DNA of 64,000 nucleotides, taken from Rhizomys pruinosus (taxonomy: Eukaryota > Chordata > Mammalia > Rodentia > Spalacidae). Where the stretch lies: the NCBI GenBank assembly GCA_009823505.1, contig VZQC01007114.1, positions 788,804-852,803 of the forward strand, given 5' to 3'. Made by a program: the position numbers and the translations under genes. Below are positions 43,510 through 54,829 of this stretch, piece by piece (the stretch's first letter is position 1; the number at the start of each line of letters is the position of its first letter). Below the pieces are notes generated by a model that saw nothing but the letters and a program-made list of their open reading frames with translations, was not told the origin of the DNA and did no database searches.

Positions 43510-43862
43510 TATATTAGTGACTTTTCTAATGCTGTGAGAAAATATGATCAAGGCAACTCATGGTAAACTAAGTTTATATTGGGCTGTGTTTCCAGAGGAA
43601 TGAGTCCATCATGGCGAGGAGGTAAAAGGGTGTGAATGGCTGGAGCAGAAAGCTGAGCACTCACATCTTCAAGCAGGCAGAGGAAGCAGAGAGAGACAGA
43701 CTGGAAGCAGGCTAGGCTATGAACTCTCCCAGCCGGCCACCAGGGACTGCTTCCTCCAGCAAGGCCACAGCTCCTAAACCTCCCTGACCAGCACCATCAA
43801 CTGAAGACAAAGTGTTCAAATACACGGAGCCTCTGGGAGACATTCTCATTTACACCATCATA
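43510..43862 (+). repeat. Common rodent interspersed repeat (family name uncertain)
   Basis: The order ttttctaatgctgtgagaaaatatgatcaaggcaac, ccagaggaatgagtccatcatgg, gcttcctccagcaaggccac and aagtgttcaaatacacggagcctctggg fits a very common rodent repeat. It is related to the pieces at 365-620 and 34,745-35,135. Confidence 0.6.
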
Positions 43863-43865
43863 CTT

Positions 43866-44005
43866 CTTTTTGACTGGCTCTCCTGTAGCTCTAACCCATG
43901 TGGAACCCACTATGTAGGCCAGGCTGGCCTTGATCTCACACCAATCCACCTGTTTCTGCTCCAGAGTGTTGAGACTAAAGAGATGTGCCCCCAGGCTCAG
44001 CAACC
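43866..44005 (-). mobile_element. B1 SINE, old
   Basis: Reversed B1: ctcctgtagctctaacccatg, then cactatgtaggccaggctggccttga and a decayed head. Confidence 0.75.
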
Positions 44006-44885
44006 TACCATACTTTGAAATGAAGAATTTTTTCAATTTTAGGTAGTAGAAAGAAAACAGCACTCAGTCTTATATTATTATCTTATATATCCAGACATGC
44101 ATGCACTTAGATATACTTAAGGGTCATATATAGTGTATAATATAGGCAAATTTCATGTTTCTAAGTAAAGCATTAAACCATTTACCAAATTATACATTCA
44201 TGTTATTTAAGAAATTAAACACTACCTATGAGCAATGCTGCAGTTTATCCCTGCCACCCCCCCCCCAGCAATTCCTAAAGGCAAACATTTTTATTTCTTT
44301 CACAATTTATTTTGGATATTTTAAAAATCCTGAATACTTCATACAGAATACATTGATAATGTTCAAAAAGTCCTTGCTTAGATAGGGGGAAACATCACAT
44401 ATTTATTCCTCTTAATTTCTAGATTGAAATTGAACACTGAGAGCCTCAACAGCATTTGTAACATTGTGATTATATGAGTGCTGGAGTTCAGAAATATTTC
44501 CCAAACATTACATTTTTCAAAAAAATCTATAAAATTTGATTTGTTCTCATCTTTACTTCTAAGTCAGAACTTGTGATTTAATGTATTATAAAATCCATTT
44601 ATTAGTATATCACAGTTGGGATCTTTTGTGTTTTGATACAACTGAATTTCATCAAAATTCTATGCAGTTCAGTTTATGAAATTAAAATATTATTTTGAGG
44701 AAACTTCCAGAGCCTTCCCCAAATTGCCAATCAAGTTTATGCTAACCTCACATGAACAGTCACTCCTGTGATATGGTCGGTGTAGACTAGGATTTGATTG
44801 ATCAAACTTAGCCATTCTTGGAACCTAATACTGTAAGTGAAGCAGCATTCCCTTGTACCCAGAGTCAGATGAATCACCCTATATG
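44006..44885. other. AT-rich single-copy DNA
   Basis: No recognised repeat except a C9 run at 44,262-44,270. No gene is recognised. Confidence 0.35.
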
Positions 44886-44889
44886 CTCC

Positions 44890-45358
44890 TCTCTCCCAGC
44901 ATCATCTCCATCTCCCTGTACCATCCTCTCTATCATCATCTCCATCTCCCTGTACCATCCTCTCTATCATCATCATCTCCATCTCCCTGTACCATCCTCT
45001 CTGTCATCATCATCTCCATCTCCCTGTACCATCCTCTCTGTCATCATCATCTCCATCTCCCTGTACCATCCTCTCTGTCATCATCATCTCCATCTCCCTG
45101 TACCATCCTCTCTATCATCATCATCTCCATCTCCCTGTACCATCCTCTCTATCATCATCATCTCCATCTCCCTGTACCATCCTCTCTGTCATCATCATCT
45201 CCATCTCCCTGTACCATCCTCTCTGTCATCATCATCTCCATCTCCCTGTACCATCCTCTCTATCATCATCATCTCCATCTCTCTGTATCATCCTCTCTCC
45301 CATCATCATCTCCATCTCTGTGTCATCATCATCTCCAGCTCCCTGTACCATCCTCTCT

Positions 45359-45400
<42 letters not shown>

Positions 45401-45655
45401 TACCTCTCCTTGTACCATCCTCTCTATCAGCATCATCTCCATCTCCCTGTGCCATCCTCTCTATCACCATCATCTCCATCTCCCTGTGCCATCCTCTCTC
45501 CCACCATCATCTCCATCTCCCTGTACCATCCTCTCTATCATCCTCATTTCCATCTCCCTGTACCATCCTCTCTATCATCCTCACCTACCTCTTCCTGTAC
45601 CATCCTCTCTACCATCATCATCTACCTTTCCCTGTACCATCCTGACTCCCATATT
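44890..45655. repeat. 37-bp minisatellite, about 20 copies
   Basis: The unit is catcatcatctccatctccctgtaccatcctctctg-like; its word ctgtcatcatcatc recurs at 45,001, 45,038 and 45,075, a step of exactly 37. Variants change ctctctg to ctctcta or ctctccc. An inner (ATC)n run of about 14 units sits at 45,358-45,400. Because 37 is not a multiple of three and the unit lacks stop codons in every plus-strand frame, long frames of 275, 293 and 112 codons overlap here. They are by-products. Confidence 0.96.
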
Positions 45656-45794
45656 TAGATGCATTGTTCCACCACTCTTTCCTGTTGATCAGCTTTTCTA
45701 CTTGGGGATCTGCTTCTATTACTCTTGCTATTAAGATGCCCTCTTAATTTCCCATTCTGTTCTGTAATGACATACCCATCATTTGGCTTTCCTC

Positions 45795-46024
45795 TATTTT
45801 AAAATTTATTATTTTGATTTTATGTAAATGACTGTCCTGTCTGCATGTATACACATGCACTGGTGTTATGCAGTGCCCACATATTCCAGACAAGGATGTC
45901 AGATATCCTGGAATACATGTTGCAGGTGGTTGTTAGCCTCCACTTGGGTGCTGGGAATCACCTGGGTGCTTTGCAAGAACAACCCACGCATGCTCTTAAG
46001 CACTGAGCTATGTCTCCAACCCCT
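45795..46024 (-). mobile_element. B2 SINE, diverged
   Basis: Reversed B2, with tail aaatttattattttgattttatg, a strongly altered middle and head gagctatgtctccaacccc. Confidence 0.87.
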
Positions 46025-46632
46025 TTTTCCTTCTTTTCTACTCCTCCAGTTTCTGACATGAATACTTTTATGTTAACAGTGTCAAAGATGAGGGCATTTG
46101 CATTCTTTTCTAAAAACACAATGATGTTCTGAAAAACAGAGTCAAATCTCCAAGAATTTATCCATATGCAAACCCTGAAAATGTCAGATCAGTCATCAGG
46201 ACTTGCATTGTTCTGACTTTGCAAGTTTTCCCTGTAGAGATATGCACAAATTGTGGTTGCAGTTCCTCTGGGTCAGTTCTTTATTCTTCCAGGTAGGACT
46301 TCTAATTACTTCCTTTTCTTATTTTACTTATTTATTATGGCAATCCTTGCTTTTGTTATATCTTTGTTTTTTCGAACTCCCTAGCACAGTGTTTATTCCT
46401 TGGAATCCAAACCTCTTTTTAGATACAACCCTCTTTCTTCCTCCTACAGAGCTTTCCTCTTAAATGTTGCATCTCTCATTTATTGAATGCAGTCTCCAAG
46501 CTGATTTTGGAAATTAAAATAATATTTTCATCTCATCCATTTTTAATTTTAAATTATTTATTTTTATATTCTCTTCTTTGATGATTAATTTTTCATGCAA
46601 TCACATTTTATAAATTCATTTCTCCTTCCAAA
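46025..46632. other. Single-copy DNA, nothing recognised
   Basis: AT- and pyrimidine-rich, no repeat or gene is recognised. Confidence 0.35.
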
Positions 46633-46653
46633 TCTCTCTGAAGATTCATTCTT

Positions 46654-46690
<37 letters not shown>

Positions 46691-46852
46691 GTCTTTTCGA
46701 GAACAGGGTTTCCCTGTAGCCCCAGCTGTCCTGGAATTCACTCTGTAGACCAGGCGTGGCCTTGAACTCACAAAGATCCGCCTGCCTCTGCCTCCCAAGT
46801 GCTAGGATTAAAGGCATGTGCCACCACACCTGGCTTTCTCTGAGGATTCTTT
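46633..46852 (-). mobile_element. B1 SINE with long T-tract and diverged TSD
   Basis: The reversed B1 body is at 46,656-46,834, starting with about 34 T residues and running from ggtcttttcgagaacaggg to ccaccacacctggc. The flanks ctctctgaagattcattcttt and tttctctgaggattcttt are a slightly diverged TSD. Confidence 0.93.
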
Positions 46853-46879
46853 AACTTGAGATTTATTTTTAAGGAATTC

Positions 46880-47065
46880 TATCCTTCTAGATTAAAAAAA
46901 TATATATTTATCCTGAGAAAAAGATGAAAAACATGTTTGGCAGAATGCATGAGCTCTGGTGGGGTGGGGAGTGGCAAGGAGTGGGAATGGGTGTAGATTT
47001 GATTGGGAAATTTTGTATGAAATGCACAAAGCCTCAATAAAAACTGGCTTTGAAAAATAAGTAAA
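46880..47065 (+). mobile_element. 3' end of the same element family as 47,436-48,690, sense orientation
   Basis: The stretch ggcagaatgcatgagctc, then a G-rich part, then ttgtatgaaatgcacaaagc and ctcaataaaa closely matches the minus-strand end of the element at 47,436-48,690 (ggcagaatgcatgatctggg and tgtatgaaatacacaaagc). It carries an aataaa signal and an A-rich tail. The copy is severely 5'-truncated. Confidence 0.7.
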
Positions 47066-47419
47066 TAAATGAATTTATCATTCCCTTTCATCCTTCAAAG
47101 TTTTCTTAAGTATTTGGTGATTACTGATTTCATAACTAAAATTGTGAAAACTGATTTCTGTGTCTGCAGATGCAGCTTGGCTATGGGTAAGTGTCACTCA
47201 GGCGGAGGGAAACAAAAGCCTCATCTCTACTCTAACATCTCACCAACCCTTCACAACAGACTTTCCTCTTTTGAAGGATTGTCTGTATCATTAGCAAAAT
47301 CCCTTGTATTTGATTGTGTGTTGATGTTGGCTATTTTGCTGAATTCCAGGCAGGAAGCCTATAGTGCTGGAATGGGCGGTGGGCACTTGGTTCTTATTGT
47401 CAAGTTTTCTCTGTTGTGT
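47061..47419. other. Single-copy DNA, nothing recognised
   Basis: Short interval between two related retroelement ends. No gene was seen. Confidence 0.35.
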
Positions 47420-48706
47420 TCCCCTCCTGTCTTCTTCTTCTTTTTTTTTTTTTTTTTGTATTTGCGTTTTTTTTTTATTGATGCTTTGTGTATTTCATAC
47501 ATCATTTTCCAATTCAGTTCAGGATATATCTCCTTCCCTTTCCCCTCACCCACCCCATACCATCCCAGATCATGCATTCTGCCGTAACTTTGCTGCATCT
47601 TTCTCTGTTTTTTTTGTTTTGTTTTTGTTTTTCATTTTTTTACAATAGGGATAATCTGTGAGTAAAGAATCCTTCATTAAAACCAATTTGCGAGCAGTTG
47701 TGCCCAAACCCACACAGCTCAGGGTCCCACCCTCCAGCAGGGGGGACTTGTATGTTCAATCAAGTTGATCAAAATGAGTGTCCAGTCTATATTGTTGTAG
47801 TTTTCAACATCACCCCAATCGCACCCCTTACATCTACCACACCCCCTCTTCTGCAGATTGTTCCCTAGGCTTAGAAAAGGGGCACAGGTGATGAGAAGCA
47901 AAACAGTTACTTTCTCTGGGCTGTTTTGTCTTGATCTCTAGTCAATTCTGGCTGTTTTCTTTCATGGGCTGCCAGCTTGTCAGGCATAACCTTTCATCCA
48001 CTAATGAAGCACATGCAATTAGATATATAGGTATTTAAACAGTAATAATATATAGCTTTTGATCCTACTAATGAAGAGCACAGCGCAATAGATATAGGTA
48101 TTTAAACAGTACTAATTGTATGGTTAGGTTACTTTGGTGTATAGACACAATGTTTAGATGGTATGTTAATCCATGAATTACATTTTCTTCTGTTAAGTAT
48201 GACAGGCTCTCGTGTGGCTTATAACATCCCTTAACCATTAGAGGATGTAAGCTTGTGGGCATCAGTCAGGGTTATTCCTCCAAGGAGAGAGCTAATAGCC
48301 AATTGGATTTGGGAATAGAGACATATGGCTGCCACTGCTGCAACGTATTCCAGGCAGATGAGGTGTAGCTGGTGCTGACGGAGGAGTCTTGCTTGACTCA
48401 AGAGACCTATAGTTTGCTTATTGGTTTTAGTGGCCTTTGGTAACACTCTCTGGCATTCCAGAGAACCCATTATGTATACTTGCAAGTGCGGTCTCCATAC
48501 ATCTTTCCCATGTTTATATCAGGTCTTCAACAGCAGGGCCTTATCACCTCTCTTCCTGCAGATATCCCGGTTTGGAGGCAAGGAGCCTTTACCATTTGTG
48601 GGGGCTTGGATCCCCTGGCCAACATCTCCTTGGTAGAATAATCCATTGTTGATGTCAGAGCTCCTGTATATTAATACAGAAGCTCTGACATCCCCTCCTG
48701 TCTTCT
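47420..48706 (-). mobile_element. 1.26-kb retrotransposed insertion with perfect 16-bp TSD
   Basis: The flank tcccctcctgtcttct is present at 47,420-47,435 and 48,691-48,706. Between them lies an element whose minus strand ends with an aataaa signal and poly-A (the T tract at about 47,440-47,475), so it was copied from an RNA of that strand. Its 3' end resembles older rodent L1 3' UTRs (tgtatgaaatacacaaagc). The body (about 47,640-48,650) is unlike any L1 coding region I know. It contains two imperfect copies of a 65-bp unit at about 47,998-48,120 around aggtatttaaacagta. The only frame of note on the minus strand is 84 codons (48,485-48,231), with no recognised domain. At its 5' end is a hairpin (48,651-48,692). 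Possible identities are an L1 3'-transduction, a non-coding retroelement or a processed RNA. Confidence 0.7.
48651..48692. repeat. 42-nt hairpin at the 5' end of the insertion
   Basis: The arms of 19 bp (gatgtcagagctcctgtat and its partner ending ctctgacatc) pair with one mismatch (48,663/48,680) around a 4-nt loop at 48,670-48,673. The outer two bases of the right arm overlap the TSD. Confidence 0.95.
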
Positions 48707-49492
48707 ATTAGCAAGGTTCAAACTTTCTGCAAGTTTGCCAGATCAGTGTCCTCAGTAGTTATGTATCCAGTCGCCATCTTCATGGCTCTTCCAGGCCGAC
48801 AGTTCTTTGCTCTGTGATTTAAGAGACATTCTTTGTTCTCCATTATTCATTCCAAAGAAAAAGTATAGTCACTGATCGTGACATCCGATAATGTTCATTG
48901 CTCTTTTTATCCCTTTTCCTTTCTTTCATTTCTTTTTCTTCTCATTTTTTTTTTTTTGGATTTTTATAACAATGAAACATCTGAGAGATTGAGATGATCC
49001 ATGAATCTAAGCCAGCAGCATTAAGTTTATTATTTGTGCCAAAGGTCTACCTTGGCTTACATATCAAAACTCAGAAGTTTTGCATACTTTAATGTATACC
49101 AATTTGTTTGGTAATGCCACAGAAGTTGTAAAAGGTAAAAAGCATATTTCATTTTGTTGTGAAATTTACAGGATCGTGTTTTGTTTTCAAATGTCACTTT
49201 ATCAGTGAAGAACTCCCAACTCTTATTAATCTACCCTTTTAGCTCTGAAATTTGTATAATTCTACATATATTCACAAGTGTCTGATTTGATTTTTTCTCT
49301 TCCGGTATAGACATATTGGGGATTTAAATATTCAAATGCATTTTATTTCCTCGTAATTTATGCCCTTTCTATTTTCCCCTTTATAATACAGCTAGGACAT
49401 TATACTGATTTTGTTTGAAATCAGGACTTGTGTAACACAGTATTTATCACATTCACTTCAGGATAATTCAGGGCCTATGGAAACTTTCATTT
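48707..49492. other. AT-rich single-copy DNA
   Basis: No repeat or gene is recognised. Confidence 0.35.
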
Positions 49493-49740
49493 AAAAGTAG
49501 GTCTTGAGGCTGGAGGGATGGCTGAAGAAAATTGACTGCTCTTCCAAAGGACACAGATTCAGTTCCCAGCACCCACATGGCTGCCAACAACCACCCAAAA
49601 TTCCAGTTCCAGGGATCTGATGCCTTCCTCTGACCTCCGTGGACATTGTATGACTTGGGTGCATTTGCATACATGCAGGCGATGCACTCGTACACATAAA
49701 AAGTAAAAATAATAAATAAAATATTTAAAAATTGGTCTTT
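49493..49740 (+). mobile_element. B2 SINE with probable TSD
   Basis: Body from gaggctggagggatggctg to the tail aaaaataataaataaaatatt. The flanks aaaagtaggtctt and aaaaattggtcttt are similar enough to be a decayed TSD. Confidence 0.92.
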
Positions 49741-49958
49741 GGGGTTTGGAGAGAAAGCTCTGCAGTTAAAAGCACTGGCTCCCCTTGCAGAGGCCTGGGT
49801 TCGATTCCACACAGCAGCTCACAACTACCATAACTTCAGCTCCAGAGGATCTGATGTCCTCTTTAGACCTCTGTGAGCATTGCATGTATGTGGTGCACTT
49901 CCATACATGAAGGCAAAACACTCACACACATAAAATAACAATAAATGAAAATAGGCCT
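49739..49958 (+). mobile_element. Second B2 SINE in tandem
   Basis: Starts right after the previous B2: ggggtttggagagaaagctc, B box ggttcgattccac and tail ataaaataacaataaatg. The words ggtctttgg and aggccttttgg at its ends are a weak TSD. It lacks about 15 bases around the cagcacccacat block. Confidence 0.9.
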
Positions 49959-50825
49959 TTTGGCTTAATAAGGTGGGAAAGCTGTGATCTAAATCACGTG
50001 ATTTTTTTTTCATATTTTTCAATCATTGTAAGGTCTGAGAATGAAGCTCCAAAATATTTAGGAAATGATAGGACCCTGCATAAAGTTTTTTACAGGGATA
50101 ATTTTAAGAGCAGTAATTAATTTAGAAATGAATACCTTGAAGGATTCCATATCCCTCCATGTGAGCTTCAATAAATAACGTTTCCTCTTCCTGTCCTCTA
50201 TGCGTGCAGTTTTGGATATCCTCCAACAAGACTCAGCAGACCTTTTCTATAAGAGACTAGAGAAGAATATTTCTAAATTTGAAGTATGGAAAGCGCTGCT
50301 TCAAACACAGCATCCTTGCAATTATAACATGAAAACATTCCAATAAAACTTTATTGATAAGAGCAGATGACAGTCTGCATCAGCCATGCCATCTATGGTT
50401 TGCTAGATCTTTGCCTCCGAGATGGTCAAATCTTCCACTGTGGGTGAACATTTGCCATCCTTGAACTTTTTGATCATTTCAACAGTGAAGACATTCAAGC
50501 CCAATTGGATGACTGGAGTGGTGGACCTTGGTGGCACATGTAAAGCTCTAGGTTCAGTAGCTAGCACAACCAATAAAAGGAAGTAGAATAAAGAATTAAA
50601 TATCTTGAAAGTTTTGCTCAGAATCAGTAGCTGAGTCCCAGGAAAAACAGCTACAGGGGGTTTTATATTTTGCTGATTATCTTGGTCTTTTTCCTTGGGC
50701 TGTGGTGTCTGATAAACATAACTACATTATATGGAAAGAGAAGACATTAATCTAACTTCACCTCCACCTTTGATGAGAGAAAACCCCTTTACTAAGTCTG
50801 AACCAAATGCAACTCCCTCCACTAG
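49959..50825. other. Single-copy DNA
   Basis: A very old SINE scrap may lie at 50,515-50,575 (gtggaccttggtggcacatg). Nothing else is recognised. Confidence 0.35.
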
Positions 50826-50955
50826 GCAAAGATGGTGGCATTTAACTGTAGTCTCAATAAGTAGGAAGTAGAGGAATTCAGGGTTGTTTTCAGCTTTGTA
50901 GTGAGATCAAGGCCAGCCTGATCTACATGGTACCCTGTCTCCAAAGAAAAATGAG
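50826..50955 (+). mobile_element. B1 SINE, old
   Basis: Decayed B1: aagatggtggcatttaactg, then gagatcaaggccagcctgatctacatgg and taccctgtctccaaag. Confidence 0.75.
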
Positions 50956-51117
50956 AGGTAGACTGAATAGAAAATAAATGAAATTTATTGACCTATATAC
51001 AATTTTAAGTTGAAGAAAAACAACTTATGAATTGTGATTGAAAAAGAAAAAGGAGCCTTTCTGAGGACATGGTGATTCATTATATATGTGATGTGTAGTG
51101 AGTTTAAAATAAATTTA

Positions 51118-51345
51118 GCTGGGCTGGACAGATAGCTCTGTGATTAAGAGCACTTGTGGCTCTTAGAGAGAACCTTAGTTCAATTCCCAGCAAGAAGGCC
51201 AGGTGACTCACAGCCACTGGCAACTCCAGCACCTGGGAATCCCACACCTGAACTATGCAGGTAGCTGCAGGCATGTGGACATATGCCCCGCATATTACCA
51301 CACAAATTAAAAGTAAAAATGAAATATTAAAAAATAAATTTAACT
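51118..51345 (+). mobile_element. B2/B3-type SINE
   Basis: Head gctgggctggacagatagctc, B box agttcaattcccagca, a B3-like middle (ggcaactccagcacctggg) and an AT tail. Confidence 0.85.
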
Positions 51346-52085
51346 TTAAATATTTAGTAGGAAAAGCCCCTAAATGGACCAAATCTTGATTTCTTGTTGG
51401 CACCGAGGAACACTGATATTTGAAGAATTAGCAGAGATCACAGAGGCATCTGCTAAGCTCAATAACTGAGGTTTTGAAATATACAAGATAGGACTTCGAT
51501 AAACTTTGGTTTAAGAAAATGTAGAGAGTAATGGATTTGTTTATGAACAATGGATATGAATTTCAAGGTGCTGAAATAACCAATATATTAGTAATTTTCC
51601 ATGCTGTTATTAATGGCGCCAGAGCTTTAATTTTGGGGAACTGTTTTAGTCATACTTGGTGAGAAAAAATGGGGTAGTATTGGGCATTCTACATGTCACT
51701 CAGAGCCCACATTGTCTGGGCCTCATTCTCTGAAGCAGGACAGATGAGAACTGTTCGCTCTGGCCTTTGGCAGATGTTAGCTAATGTTTAAAATATTCCA
51801 AGAAGGCTTATCCAGATTTCTCTCTGTGATTCAAGTTTTGACGTGTGATTTTTCTCTTACTACAGTATTCTCAAGTTTAGGCAGTTTTGATCCCCCAGGG
51901 GACATGCCACAATGTCTGGAAACAAGCTTTGCTTCTCCCAGCTGGGGAGACACTGTTAGCATCTCATGAGTAGAGATGCTGTCACGCATGTCTCTGCCTC
52001 CCACAGAAATCACTCATCTGACCCAAACTATTGAGGCTCTAACCTGAAGTGTGTAATTTCAGAAATAGGCCTTCAGGACTCTTGA
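51346..52085. other. Single-copy DNA, nothing recognised
   Basis: No repeat or gene is recognised. Confidence 0.35.
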
Positions 52086-52104
52086 AATCCGTACCATATT
52101 ATTT

Positions 52105-52141
<37 letters not shown>

Positions 52142-52375
52142 ATCGATCGATTGATTAATTTGTTACATGTATGTGTGTGCTACCTGCATGAATCTAAGTG
52201 CACCCATCCATATAGTGCCCACAGAGGCATGAAGAGGACGTAGGATTCCCCTGGAACTGTAATTACAGATGGTTGTTAGTCTGGGTGCTGGGAACCAAAC
52301 CCAGGTCCTTTGCAAGAGCAGACAGTGCTCTTAAGCACTGAGCCATCTCTGCAGCCCCCCAATCCATACCATCTT
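52086..52375 (-). mobile_element. B2 SINE with (AATC)n/(GATC)n tail
   Basis: The reversed body is at about 52,140-52,360, with head gccatctctgcagccccc. The flanks aatccgtaccatatt and aatccataccatctt form a TSD with two differences. The tail, normally (TTTA)n here, is replaced by about nine AATC units that turn into GATC and then TGATT at 52,106-52,160. Confidence 0.9.
52133..52156. repeat. Perfect 24-bp palindrome in the SINE tail
   Basis: The tail reads aatcaatcgatc and then its exact reverse complement. It marks the point where the AATC repeat flips to ATTG orientation. Confidence 0.95.
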
Positions 52376-53767
52376 GATTAGGGAAGGAATGAATCAATGA
52401 ACAACCTCTAGTGATGCTTGTTCTGGAGATAGTTTACCACTGAGGATTCCTGTCCTTTATGCAAACAAAGTGAAGGGTGAAAGGCTGGTTGTCAAGGCCT
52501 CAGGATTGTGTGACAGCGTCTTCACTCACTGAGTGCTCTCTTAAGCTCTGTTCCTCAAACACTTAATGGACATTGGTATGAGACCTTTGCATCCTTGCTT
52601 GAGCACACAAAGCTGAAGGAGAAATGATCTGGCTCTAGGAGGCTCCTGGCCTGTAATAATATACTGTTGTTGTTTGTGACTTTGCGTTCTTCTCATTCTC
52701 AACTGAATATTTTGTTACATGATCCCTGAACTTCATTAAGTACAAGGATAAGCTCTTCAAGACATAGGAAAAGCTTTATTGTGCTTGGCAAGAAGATGGG
52801 CCCAATGGTTAATTTAGATGGAATTCAGTTCTATTTGCTTAGAAATAGAACTAGAAATGGTGATGGGTTAAAGATGGCACCATCTATCCTGTATAATTCA
52901 GTGATGTATACAAACCATTCAAACTCCCTGAAGACTAGAGCTTTGGAAGGTCCACTGTCCTAGAGACAAAGCCTGATAGGGAAAGGGCTATAGTCATCAA
53001 GTTTCAAACATTTCTTTTGAAAATGAACATCCTTGTATATTCTGAAGGTACCCTCCAAATTTCATGCTTAAACCTCATTATCCCAACAAGTCAACATGAA
53101 AGGAATATATCGATGCTAGTGCTGCTAAAGTCCATTTGTGACTATAGCAGATTTAATTTTCAATCTATTCCTGAAAGGATTCTACTCTTGCTTTATTTAT
53201 TTGTTTTGAAACTAGGACATGGACTGTTTGTTGAGTGGGCTTCTAAATGTGGACTTTAAGTTAAGAGCTTTTAAATTTAAGTGAAAATATTTTTAATATT
53301 CAGTCTTCTAAAATATGTTCCTGGTAATTCTGTTGAGATGGCTTTTATTATTGCTGTATAAAACAAATTTTCTTCGTTGTGTTATTAAGAAAATAAGAAA
53401 ACACCTGTCAGGAGGCTCTTGTCCTTCTACTGTATAATGATCCCCCTAGTGGATCTGAGGTGCAGTGAGCTTGAAATTTGCATACAGACACAGGTAATGG
53501 AGCAAAACTTTTGCTACTAGAAGTTTTATATAAGACAAAGACTCCCTGTACTTTTTAAATTAGAATCCCAAGTGATTAAATGTCAATTTTCTAAAGCATT
53601 AACAAGACAGAACATGTTACAAATGCATAAGTGTTTAAGTATACAAAATAGTTGTTTTGATGTTTTTATAATTTTCAACTCACTATATAAATAACTAGAT
53701 TTTAGTCAATTACATTTTGATTTTCCATTTAAATTGACTGCTTAAATATAGGCAAAGTGTAGCCCAT
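52376..53767. other. AT-rich single-copy DNA
   Basis: About 1.4 kb without recognised repeats. Frames of 60 and 80 codons at 52,781-53,259 have no known domain. Confidence 0.4.
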
Positions 53768-53992
53768 TTTTAAAATTTTTATTTATTATTTTTTATGTGT
53801 ATGAGTGTACTGTCTGCATGCGGGTTTGTGCACCCGTGTCATGCAATGCCGCAGAGGTCAGAAGAGGGTGTCGGATTCCCCTGGAGCTGGAATTAAAGAT
53901 GGTTGTCAGCCACCATGTGGGTGCTGGGGATCAAACCCAGGTCCTCTGCAAGAACAGTCGGTGCTCTTAACCTCTAGGCCATCTCTCCAGCC
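53768..53992 (-). mobile_element. B2 SINE without the duplication
   Basis: Reversed B2 in good condition, from tttatttattattttttatg to ccatctctccagcccc, with ctggagctggaatt present once. Confidence 0.95.
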
Positions 53993-54577
53993 CCTCTACT
54001 TGATTTTTGAGTTAGAAAAGAGTTTACTTTTAAACAAGAATAACCATTGAAAGGAATTGATATAAAATTGATTCGTTGTGATTATGACATATTATCAAAA
54101 TAGAATATTCAAAGTAACAATACATAATGAAAACATAAAGGTAGATGTTTGGTTGTACAAAATTCTGTTTGATATTAGGTCTTTCAAATATGCTACTATT
54201 CCGAACATTGGAAATTGGAAATAAGAGCATTTCAGTAAGGTGACTATCCTATGAGGCGGAAACAGCCTTAAAAATATCACTAGCTACAAGGAGCAAGACA
54301 TCATAATTAAGAAATGTTAACCTTGAGTACTTAATAAGCCCAGTGTCAACAACGAACATCATAGTGCCTAAGTGAACAGTGGGATTAAGTTCGCTTCATT
54401 ATACAGTACTTTGCTGCCTCATGGATCTGCTGTGGTCCTGAGAAAGGTTGAGAAAGGTACCAGGTGCATGAGCGATTCACCTGTTTCTTCAACGCTGGTG
54501 GCTAGCATTATGTAAACCGGATGAATTTTACAACTCTTGCAAGTGAAAGCTGTGTTTAATCATTGTGTTCAGCTGTT
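53993..54577. other. Single-copy DNA, nothing recognised
   Basis: No repeat or gene is recognised. Confidence 0.35.
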
Positions 54578-54757
54578 AAAAGATAGTAAATAGCCGGGCA
54601 CCCACGCCTTTAATACTAGCACTTGGGAGGCAGAGCCAGGCAGATCTTTGTGAGTTCAAGGCCAGCCTGGTCTACAGAGTGAGTTCCAGGACAGCTGGGG
54701 CTACAGGGAGATCCTGTCTCGAAAAGACCAAAAAAAAAAAAAAAAAGATAGTAAATA
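54578..54757 (+). mobile_element. B1 SINE with perfect 15-bp TSD
   Basis: The TSD aaaagatagtaaata occurs at 54,578-54,592 and 54,743-54,757. The body starts gccgggcacccacgcc, so about eight bases of the ggtggcgcacgcc part are deleted. The rest is near consensus, with a pure A-tail. Confidence 0.97.
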
Positions 54758-54829
54758 AAATTCAGATACCTATTCTAGTTATGAAAATGGAATTTCTTGC
54801 TTTGCTAATAAGTTTGGTTGTGTGCTTTT

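Noticed and set aside
44818..45734. Overlapping open frames of 275, 293 and 112 codons rich in Ser, Pro, His and Ile
   Set aside because: They are translations of the 37-bp minisatellite in three frames; the unit lacks stop codons. No start context, domain or flanking exon signal supports a protein.
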